Assembly (NCBI GenBank): GCA_002337215.1
Contig: DDFO01000040.1
Span: 5,583 to 11,758 of the forward strand
From: Phycisphaerales bacterium UBA1926
Lineage (GTDB): Bacteria; Planctomycetota; Phycisphaerae; Phycisphaerales; UBA1924
DNA length: 6,176 nt
Direction: 5' to 3'
This document shows positions 1 through 6,176 of the stretch, one piece after another. Made by a program: the position numbers and the translations under genes. Every line of letters begins with the position of its first letter. The stretch's first letter is position 1. The notes beneath the pieces are model-generated. The model was not told the origin of the DNA and searched no databases. It saw only the letters and a list, made by a program, of their open reading frames with translations.

Positions 1-176
1 CTGGCCCGGGCCGACACAGGGTTGAAAGATCCGATTCGCGATGGGCGTGGGCGAGCCGATGCCGTGGTTTTGCGGAGCCGGCGTGCCGGTCGCGCGCCGC
101 GTGCCGGATTTTCAGGCGAATCGGTGCTTCCCGGTGCCACGGCCCGGGGCGCGTCCGATAGACTGCACGGTTGCCG
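1..176. other. Non-coding region upstream of dnaE
   Basis: I see no convincing gene here. An open frame beginning at 41 on the + strand runs into dnaE in another reading frame; its predicted peptide is rich in Arg and Pro, resembles no family I know, and looks like a by-product of high GC. The stretch contains a palindrome GGCCCGGGCC at 3-12 and a short direct repeat GCGTGCCGG at 81-89 and 99-107, neither of clear function. The dnaE reading frame is closed by TAG at 159-161, which limits how far upstream that gene can start. The dnaE promoter probably lies in this stretch, but no strong -35/-10 pair is visible. Confidence 0.6.
159..164 (+). promoter_or_regulatory. Possible -10 box for dnaE
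   Basis: TAGACT matches the TANNNT pattern of a sigma-70-type -10 element (4 of 6 to TATAAT). It lies 12 bases before the preferred ATG at 177, so transcription would begin near 171 and the messenger would be leaderless or nearly so. That would fit the lack of a Shine-Dalgarno sequence. No good -35 element is found 16-19 bases upstream (GCCACG at 136-141), and a match this short can arise by chance, so this is only a candidate. Confidence 0.15.
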
Positions 177-3100
177 ATGACGACCGACCCCACCACACAA
201 TCAGGCTCTCCGTCGGACCAGCCGTTCGTCCATCTCCACCTCCACTCCGAGTACTCGCTGCTCGACGGGGGCAACCGCCTCGACAAGCTCATCAAGCGCG
301 TCAAAGAGCTGGGGATGGATTCGGTCGCGGTCACCGATCACGGCAACATGCACGCCGCGGTGTCCTTCTATAAACAGGCCAAGGCCGCGGGGATCAAGCC
401 CATCCTGGGCGTCGAGGCCTACGTCGCCCCGGGCGACCGGCGGGACCGGACCTACACGGGCGTGCAGGACGGCGGCTACCACCTCGTCCTGCTCGCCGAG
501 AACCAGAAGGGCTGGGAGAACCTGCTCTATCTGTGCTCCGAGGCCTATCTGACGGGCTTCTACTTCAAGCCCCGGATGGACCGGGAGATCCTCGAGACCC
601 ACGGCGAGGGGATCATCGCGATCAACGGGCACCTGGGCTCCGAGCTCGCGGGGCACATGGTCCGGTATGAGGAGACCAAAGACGAGGCCCACTGGCAGAA
701 GGCCGTGGAGGTGTGCGACTGGCACCGCCGAGTCTTCGCGCCCACCGAGGCGGGTCCGAGGTTCTTCGTCGAACTCCAGCACCACGTCCGGGAACAGATC
801 GCGATCAACCCGCACCTGATCCGGCTGGCGCGCGAGCAAGACCTCCCGCTCGTCTGCGACAACGACAGCCACTTCCTGCTCGAGCAGGACCACGACGCGC
901 ACGACACACTGATCTGCATCTCGACCGGCAAGGTCAAAGACGACCCGCAGCGGATGCGCTACACGCCCGAGCTCTACGTCAAGGGCCCCGGGCAGATGTG
1001 GGACCTCTTCGGGGGCGATGAGTACAACAACGAGAAGTACGGGGAGGCGGGCCGAGAGGCGCTGCGGAACACCAAGGCGATCGCCGACCGCTGCGATGTC
1101 GAGGTCCCGCTCGGCGCGAACCACGCGCCGGTCGTGGTCGTCAAGGCCCCGCCGAAGAGCAGGCTGCCCAAGGTCACCGCCGCGCAGTACGGCGGCGACC
1201 TGACCGCATGGTTCAAGGACTTCTGCGAGCAGTTCGCGCTCGAGCCCGCCAACGACCCGGGCATGGACCAGGCCGCGCTCAAGGAAGACTGCGACAAGGC
1301 CCTGCGGCTGCTCAGCGAGGCGGGCATGGTTTGGCGCTACGGCCCCGAGATCATGGACCACCGCCACACACTGATCGAGGGTGAAGAAGGCCTCGACAGC
1401 GCGCGGGCGAAGCTCGGAACGGACGAGGAGAAGGACGCGTTCGACAAGTGGGCGAGGCTCAACCGCGAGCTCAAGATCCTCGCCGACAAGCTGATCAGCG
1501 CGTACTTCCTCATCGTGTGGGACTTCGTGAACTGGGGCCGGCAGCGGGGCATCCCCGCCAACGCGAGAGGCTCGGGCGTCGGCACGATGGTCGGCTACGT
1601 GCTCGGCCTCTCCAACGCCTGCCCCGTCGAGTATGGGCTGCTCTTCGAGCGGTTCACCGACCCCGACCGCGCCGAGTATCCCGATATCGATATCGACCTC
1701 TGCCAGAACGGGCGGGGCGAGGTCATCAACTACGTCCGCGACAAGTACGGGCACGTCGCCCAGATCATCACCTTCGGGACGCTGAAGGCCCGGGCCGCGA
1801 TCCGCGACGTCTGCCGCGTGCACGAGGTCCCGCTGCAGGAGGCGGACAAGCTCGCCAAGCTCGTCCCCGAAGAGCTCAAGATCACGATCGACAAGGCGCT
1901 CGAGCAGGAGCCCGAGCTCAAGAAGTGGTACGACACCGACGACAAGATCGCGCGCGTGCTCGACACCGGGCGCGTGCTCGAGGGCCAGGCGCGGCACGCG
2001 TCGGTCCACGCCGCCGGCGTCATCGTCGCGACGCGCCCGCTCTCGGATGTCACGCCGCTCTACAAGCAATCGGGCTCCGACGACGTCATCACCCAGTGGG
2101 ACGGCCCGACCTGCGAGGAGATGGGCCTCCTCAAAATGGATTTCCTCGGCCTGCGCACGCTCAGCGTCATCGAGCGCGCCAAGGCGCTCATCCGTGAGAC
2201 ACTCCCCACCGAGAAGATCTACGAGGCGATTGGGCGCGAAGCGCCCGGCAAGAAGGGCAAGAGGGGCCCCGACCCGCTCGATCTTGACAGGCTTGAGTAC
2301 ACCGATCCGAATGTCTTCGCCCTCTTCCAGCGCGGCGACACGACCGGCGTGTTCCAGTTCGAATCGGGCGGTATGCGACGCCTCCTGCTCGACATGAAGC
2401 CGGACCGGCTCGAGGACCTCATCGCCGCCAATGCGCTCTTCCGCCCCGGGCCGATGGACCTCATCCCGGACTACAACCAGCGCAAGCACGGCCAGCAGGC
2501 CGTCCCCAAGGTCCACCCCATCGTCGATAAGTTCACAGAGCCGACGTACGGCGTCATGGTCTACCAAGAGCAGGTCATGCAGATCGTCCACGAGCTGGGC
2601 GGCATCCCGCTCCGCAGCGCCTACACGCTCATCAAGGCGATCAGCAAGAAGAAAGAGAAGGTCATCAACGCCAACAGGCCGACCTTCATCGAGGGCGCGG
2701 GCAAGCAGGGCCTCGACAAGAAGGCCGCCGACGAACTCTTCGAGCTCATCCTGAAATTCGCCGGCTACGGCTTCAACAAATCGCACTCCACCGGCTATGC
2801 CATCGTCGCCTACCAGACCGCCTACCTCAAGGCGTATTTCCCCGCCCAGTACATGGCGGCGTTCCTGAGTTTCGAGAGCCAGGCCCAGAAGGTCGCCGAC
2901 TGGCTGCCCTACCTCGACGACTGCAAGAAGACCGTCGCGATCGACCCGCTGACCAGGAATGTCGTCCGCACCGGCATCGAAGTCCGGCCGCCCGACATCA
3001 ATCTCTCGCAGGCCGACTTCAGCGTCGTCTTCGATGAAGGCGAGGAGGCGAGCGCGCGGGGCGGTCACATCCGCTTCGGCCTCAAAGCCATCAAGGGCGC

Positions 3101-4295
3101 CGGCGCCAAAGCCATCGACGCGATCATCGGCGAGCGCGACGAGGCCGACCCCGAGCACCCCGACGACCCGTCGAAGCGCATCTCCGAGAAGTACACCTCG
3201 CTGTTCGACTTCACCGAGCGCGTCCCCCCCGGAACCGTCAACAAATCGACCATCGAGGCGCTCGTCAAGGCCGGCGCGTTCGACGCCGTGCACGGCAGGG
3301 ACAAGCGTTCGTCGATGGTCGCCACCATCGAGCAGGCCGTCAGCGCGGGGCAACGCGCCGCCCAGGACAAGGCCGCGGGCCAGAACCAGCTGTTCGGCAT
3401 GGGCGGCGGGTTCGGTGAAGACGAGGCCCCGGCCGAGGCCGACGCGCAGGAGACACCCCTCGCCTCCGCCCCCGCGTGGTCCGAGTCCGAGACGCTCCGC
3501 CAGGAGAAGGACACGCTCGGCTTCTACGTCTCGAGCCACCCATTGGAGGAATGGGCCGACTGGACCAAGGTCTTCTGCCGCCTTTCGTGCTCGACACTCA
3601 AGCAGCAGCCGCAGGACAAACGCGTCGTGCTCCCCGCGCTGGTCCAGTCCGTGCGCACGATCGTGACCAAATCAGGCCGCAGCGCGGGACAGAAAATGGG
3701 CATCCTGCTGCTCGAGGACACGACGGGGACCGCCGAGGCGGTCATGTTCTCCAACGTCTTCGGCCAGTTCGCGCACCTCGTCGTGGGCGACGACGACGAC
3801 GGCGACAAGCCCGTCTTCGTCATGGGCCGGGTCGATCACAGCCGGGGCGACCCGCAGATCATCGTCGACAAACTCGTCCCCATCGACGGTCAGCCCCTCG
3901 AGAAGGGCCGGCTGCTCATCGCCCTCCGCGGTCCGCGCCTCAACGGGTCGGCAGAACCCGCGATCAACCGCGTCCACGAATTGCTCACCGAGCACGACCC
4001 GGCCGCCTCGAACGTGAAACCGAACGGCGAACCGGCAGGCGAGGACGCGACTCAGACGACCGACCGCTTCGCCGACGCGAGCGTGGGTGAGGCGGTCTTC
4101 TACGACCTCGTCGTCGAGACCGAGTCCGCCTTCGTCACCCTCAGCCCCGAGTCCAAGCCCCGCGTCCGCCTCGTTCCGCAACTCGTCAAGGACCTCTGCA
4201 CCATCCTCGGCCCCGGCTCGGTCCACCTCCAGGGCGGCGTCTCCGTCGAGGTCAACAAGGACGACCGCCGGAAGTACCAGCGGCAGAGGGCGTGA
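177..4295 (+). CDS. dnaE: DNA polymerase III alpha subunit (replicative, DnaE1 type)
   Basis: This is the catalytic subunit of the replicative DNA polymerase, which extends DNA 5' to 3' at the fork. It is 1372 residues from ATG 177, against about 1160 in E. coli. An N-terminal PHP domain (about 17-235) keeps HLHLH 19-23, D30, TDHGN 53-57, E80, H102, D230 and H232. The palm carries GSGVG 465-469, the catalytic pair D505 and D507 (PDIDID) and the third aspartate D655 (KMDFLG), equivalent to E. coli D401, D403 and D555. Fingers motifs are FRPGPMD from 755, YQEQ from 796 and FNKSHS 866-871. A helix-hairpin-helix-like segment lies near 965-976, a clamp-binding motif QNQLF at 1069-1073, an OB fold at about 1150-1235, then a C-terminal domain. 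Family knowledge: the clamp motif and C-terminal domain argue for DnaE1 rather than the mutagenic DnaE2/ImuC. There is no intein and no frameshift. The frame is closed by TAG at 159-161; ATG 177 is preferred over TTG 171, and neither has a clear ribosome site. Confidence 0.97.
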   Translation: MTTDPTTQSGSPSDQPFVHLHLHSEYSLLDGGNRLDKLIKRVKELGMDSVAVTDHGNMHAAVSFYKQAKAAGIKPILGVEAYVAPGDRRDRTYTGVQDGGYHLVLLAENQKGWENLLYLCSEAYLTGFYFKPRMDREILETHGEGIIAINGHLGSELAGHMVRYEETKDEAHWQKAVEVCDWHRRVFAPTEAGPRFFVELQHHVREQIAINPHLIRLAREQDLPLVCDNDSHFLLEQDHDAHDTLICISTGKVKDDPQRMRYTPELYVKGPGQMWDLFGGDEYNNEKYGEAGREALRNTKAIADRCDVEVPLGANHAPVVVVKAPPKSRLPKVTAAQYGGDLTAWFKDFCEQFALEPANDPGMDQAALKEDCDKALRLLSEAGMVWRYGPEIMDHRHTLIEGEEGLDSARAKLGTDEEKDAFDKWARLNRELKILADKLISAYFLIVWDFVNWGRQRGIPANARGSGVGTMVGYVLGLSNACPVEYGLLFERFTDPDRAEYPDIDIDLCQNGRGEVINYVRDKYGHVAQIITFGTLKARAAIRDVCRVHEVPLQEADKLAKLVPEELKITIDKALEQEPELKKWYDTDDKIARVLDTGRVLEGQARHASVHAAGVIVATRPLSDVTPLYKQSGSDDVITQWDGPTCEEMGLLKMDFLGLRTLSVIERAKALIRETLPTEKIYEAIGREAPGKKGKRGPDPLDLDRLEYTDPNVFALFQRGDTTGVFQFESGGMRRLLLDMKPDRLEDLIAANALFRPGPMDLIPDYNQRKHGQQAVPKVHPIVDKFTEPTYGVMVYQEQVMQIVHELGGIPLRSAYTLIKAISKKKEKVINANRPTFIEGAGKQGLDKKAADELFELILKFAGYGFNKSHSTGYAIVAYQTAYLKAYFPAQYMAAFLSFESQAQKVADWLPYLDDCKKTVAIDPLTRNVVRTGIEVRPPDINLSQADFSVVFDEGEEASARGGHIRFGLKAIKGAGAKAIDAIIGERDEADPEHPDDPSKRISEKYTSLFDFTERVPPGTVNKSTIEALVKAGAFDAVHGRDKRSSMVATIEQAVSAGQRAAQDKAAGQNQLFGMGGGFGEDEAPAEADAQETPLASAPAWSESETLRQEKDTLGFYVSSHPLEEWADWTKVFCRLSCSTLKQQPQDKRVVLPALVQSVRTIVTKSGRSAGQKMGILLLEDTTGTAEAVMFSNVFGQFAHLVVGDDDDGDKPVFVMGRVDHSRGDPQIIVDKLVPIDGQPLEKGRLLIALRGPRLNGSAEPAINRVHELLTEHDPAASNVKPNGEPAGEDATQTTDRFADASVGEAVFYDLVVETESAFVTLSPESKPRVRLVPQLVKDLCTILGPGSVHLQGGVSVEVNKDDRRKYQRQRA

Positions 4296-4308
4296 TCGCA
4301 CCCGCCGC

Positions 4309-4347
4309 GCCTCATGTGCCACGGCCGTCTCGGCCGTGCCCTGAGGC
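4309..4347. terminator. Nested GC-rich hairpin between convergent genes
   Basis: An inner perfect 8-bp stem (CACGGCCG at 4320-4327 with CGGCCGTG at 4331-4338, loop TCT) is enclosed by an outer 6-bp stem (GCCTCA at 4309-4314 with TGAGGC at 4342-4347), separated by a small internal loop. It begins 14 bases after the dnaE stop and lies downstream of both convergent genes, where a bidirectional terminator is expected. No T-tract follows on either strand, so it is not a textbook intrinsic terminator. It could act by another mechanism, protect 3' ends of transcripts, or be a REP-like repeat. Confidence 0.5.
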
Positions 4348-4381
4348 AGACCGGAGATCGCGAGGCCTACACGGCCGTGGC
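4318..4381. repeat. Repeated CACGGCCG units forming inverted repeats
   Basis: The gap between dnaE and ppc contains CACGGCCGT twice in direct orientation (4320-4328 and 4370-4378) and its inverse CGGCCGTG at 4331-4338. The copy at 4370-4379 is itself a 10-base palindrome, CACGGCCGTG. The arms GCCACGGCCGT (4318-4328) and ACGGCCGTGGC (4371-4381) are perfectly complementary over 11 bases, so a long-range stem could compete with the local hairpin. The arrangement resembles dispersed intergenic REP-type repeats, but one window cannot show whether it recurs in the genome. Confidence 0.45.
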
Positions 4382-4405
4382 GCTCATGCAATCACGTGAA
4401 GTTCT

Positions 4406-6176
4406 TCACCCCGTCGACTGCATCCCCGCCGCGATGCCGTTCACGCTCGCCTGCAGCAACGGCGTCAGCGCTTCGCGCTCGTCGTCGCCGGCCTCTCGCG
4501 CCCGCCGCAGCAGGTCGATCTGGATCAGGTTGAGCACATCAGTCCAGGGGTTCCGGTGCGCGATCGCGCGCTCGATCGCGTCCGAGTGACTCATCAGCCG
4601 TTCACGCCCCGAGATGTCGAGCAGCGCGGCCTCTGTGTGCTCATACTCACGCTCGATCAAAGGCCAGATGGCCCCGCCGTCGCTCGCCGACATCGCGTAC
4701 CTCCGGGCGATGGGCAGTCGGACCCGCGCCATCTCCTGCATCGCGTTGTCGAAGACGGTCTCAAGGAACGTCCCCTGCGTGAACGCAGCGCGGAGGGTCG
4801 CTCGCTCGTCGTCGCCGAGCGATTCGATCGCAGTCCCCACGCCGTACCACCCGGGGCAGAGCATCCGCATCTGAATCCAGCTGAACACCCAGGGGATCGC
4901 GCGCAGGCTGTCGAACGTCATGCCCCCGCCCTCGCCCTGCTTGTGCACCCGGCTCACCGGCCGGCTCGCGATCGGCAGCCCCGCGATCGTCGCGATCGGG
5001 GCCGCATCGGTGAACCAGCCCCAGAATTTCTCCCCGTCGATCAGGTCGCGGTACGCCGCCATCGACCGCGCCGCCATCTTCGCGTAGATCGGCCCCGCGG
5101 CGACAACCTCGGGAGGGCGGTCCGTGGTCGCGCGCACCCGCATCGTCGCGTTGAGGATCTGTTCGAGGTGCCGCCGCGCGATCGAGGGCAGCGCGTAGCG
5201 GAACGAGATCACCTCGCCCTGCTCGGTAAACCGGATCTGCCCCGTCCGAGCCGCGGGGGGTGTCGCAAGGATCGCCCGGCCCGCTCGCCCGCCCCCGCGC
5301 CCGACCGTGCCGCCGCGCCCGTGAAAGAAGCAGAGCCCCACGCCCCGCTCGCGGACAACGGCGCCGATCTCGTCCTGGGCTCGGTGCAGCGCGGCGTTCG
5401 CCATGAAGAACCCGCCGTCCTTGTTCGAGTCCGAGTAGCCCAGCATGATCTCTTGAAAGGGCTCGCCGCTGTCGCCGAGCGTCCCGGCGTGCCGGGCGAC
5501 CGCCCCGAGGTGCGCTTTGTACGCCGGGTGGTCCAGGAACCGCCCCGTCAGCGCGGGCCCGCGCTCCAGGTCGTCGATCGTCTCGAACAGCGGGACGATG
5601 CGGACCGGGCTGTGCGCCGGGGTCTCCCCACCCGCGGTTGTCCGCGCGGGACGGTACAGCCCCGTCTCCTTCATGAGCAGCAGGACCTCCAGCATGTCGC
5701 TCACGCTGTCGGTCATCGAGATCACGTACGAACGGATCGCGTTCGGCTCGCGCGAAACCGCCTCGCGCACCACGTCCAGCGTCGCGAGTGTCTCACTGGT
5801 CATCTCGCTCAGCGACGCGCCCAGCGGGCGCAGCGGCCGGGGCGTGGCGAGTTCGGTCTCAAGCACCGCGAGCCTGGCTTCCTCGTCCATGTCGGCGTAG
5901 CCGTCCGTCACACCCCCGGCGCTCAACAGCTCGGCGACCGCCGCCTCGTGCACCCGGCTGTGCTGGCGGATGTCCAGCGCCGCGAGATGCAGCCCGAACA
6001 CCCGCGCTCGCACGATCGCGTCCGCCAGAGGCCCACGCTCAACCGTGCCCCCCAGCCCCATCTCGGTCAGCGATCGCTGGAACAGCGTCAGGTCGTCAAC
6101 AAGCGACTTCGCGTTGTACGACTCGTCGTGGCGGATGCGGTGCAGCATCTGCCGGATCCGGTACCGGAACGGCTGG
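4406..6176 (-). CDS. ppc: Phosphoenolpyruvate carboxylase, N-terminus beyond the window
   Basis: This cytoplasmic enzyme adds bicarbonate to phosphoenolpyruvate to give oxaloacetate and phosphate, refilling the TCA cycle. The window holds the last 589 residues; the family is near 880-900, so about 300 N-terminal residues, including the first catalytic histidine (E. coli H138), lie beyond 6176. The frame stays open to the edge, so the ATG at 6146-6148 is internal. Visible family motifs, in protein order, are DIRQHS (Arg codon 5966-5968, likely E. coli R396), PLFETIDDL (Glu 5582-5584, metal ligand E506), GYSDSNKDGG (5411-5440; D543 and K546), FHGRGG...GRGG (from 5326 downward; H579, R581, R587), TEQGE and SLRAIPW. 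The C-terminus ends GIAAGMQSTG, so the 3' end is intact. Two residues that bind the inhibitor aspartate in E. coli appear replaced (Lys773 by Asn, Asn881 by Ser). The gene converges on dnaE and shares no promoter with it. Confidence 0.96.
   Translation of the reverse strand, partial: QPFRYRIRQMLHRIRHDESYNAKSLVDDLTLFQRSLTEMGLGGTVERGPLADAIVRARVFGLHLAALDIRQHSRVHEAAVAELLSAGGVTDGYADMDEEARLAVLETELATPRPLRPLGASLSEMTSETLATLDVVREAVSREPNAIRSYVISMTDSVSDMLEVLLLMKETGLYRPARTTAGGETPAHSPVRIVPLFETIDDLERGPALTGRFLDHPAYKAHLGAVARHAGTLGDSGEPFQEIMLGYSDSNKDGGFFMANAALHRAQDEIGAVVRERGVGLCFFHGRGGTVGRGGGRAGRAILATPPAARTGQIRFTEQGEVISFRYALPSIARRHLEQILNATMRVRATTDRPPEVVAAGPIYAKMAARSMAAYRDLIDGEKFWGWFTDAAPIATIAGLPIASRPVSRVHKQGEGGGMTFDSLRAIPWVFSWIQMRMLCPGWYGVGTAIESLGDDERATLRAAFTQGTFLETVFDNAMQEMARVRLPIARRYAMSASDGGAIWPLIEREYEHTEAALLDISGRERLMSHSDAIERAIAHRNPWTDVLNLIQIDLLRRAREAGDDEREALTPLLQASVNGIAAGMQSTG

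Noticed and set aside
41..373. A 110-codon + strand frame starting before dnaE and overlapping its 5' end
   Set aside because: Two thirds of it overlaps dnaE in another frame, the composition is Arg/Pro-rich, and no family resemblance or ribosome site is visible.
2742..2800. Possible intein or split site at the FNKSHS motif, a known DnaE intein insertion point
   Set aside because: The host motif GYGFNKSHSTGYA is continuous, with no intein splice-junction residues or inserted sequence.
201..3539. A 1112-codon open frame on the - strand opposite dnaE
   Set aside because: Its length follows from the high GC and codon bias of dnaE. The peptide is a low-complexity mix of Leu, Val, Arg, Asp and Glu with no recognisable domain, and it lies wholly inside an unmistakable polymerase gene.
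3672..4391. A 239-codon - strand frame opposite the dnaE 3' end that extends into the intergenic gap
   Set aside because: It mostly mirrors the dnaE coding strand, has no recognisable motifs, and its putative start lies within the intergenic repeat region.
1077..6077. GCGATCGC octamers, as in the cyanobacterial HIP1 element (1077-1084, 4560-4567, 6070-6077)
   Set aside because: There are only three copies, all inside genes, and adjacent Ile (ATC) and Ala/Arg codons in GC-rich DNA produce them readily. The genes do not look cyanobacterial.
6146..6148. ATG as the start of ppc
   Set aside because: The frame stays open to the window edge and the upstream residues continue as PEPC-like sequence. 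About 300 family-conserved residues would be missing, so this is an internal methionine.

Overview
The window holds two large housekeeping genes that converge on a 110-base gap, plus about 175 bases of non-coding sequence in front of the first. The left two thirds is a complete gene for the replicative DNA polymerase III alpha subunit (dnaE, + strand, 177-4295). The right third is the 3' two thirds of phosphoenolpyruvate carboxylase (ppc, - strand, 4406 to the window edge), whose N-terminal part lies beyond base 6176. No RNA gene, CRISPR array, insertion sequence or phage gene is visible.

The DNA is strongly GC-rich, with C or G in most third codon positions, which is why long but meaningless open frames appear on the opposite strands of both genes. 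There is no clear Shine-Dalgarno sequence before dnaE. The polymerase is a long DnaE1-type protein with an apparently metal-competent PHP domain, a PANARGSG version of the palm glycine motif and a QNQLF clamp-binding motif. Together these suggest a high-GC bacterium outside Proteobacteria and Actinobacteria. My best guess, from recollection of family sequences only, is Planctomycetota, possibly Phycisphaerae; this is inference.

Layout: 1-176, upstream region with a weak -10-like box and a stop codon in the dnaE frame at 159-161; 177-4295, dnaE; 4296-4405, convergent intergenic region with a nested GC-rich hairpin and repeated CACGGCCG units, probably a bidirectional terminator or a REP-like element; 4406-6176, ppc (partial).

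The two genes are functionally unrelated (chromosome replication versus anaplerotic carbon fixation to oxaloacetate) and are not co-transcribed. I see no undescribed system here. The points worth a second look are residue-level: a histidine in place of the usual cysteine in the polymerase PHP metal site, substitution of two of the residues that bind the inhibitor aspartate in E. coli PEP carboxylase, and the intergenic hairpin/repeat.
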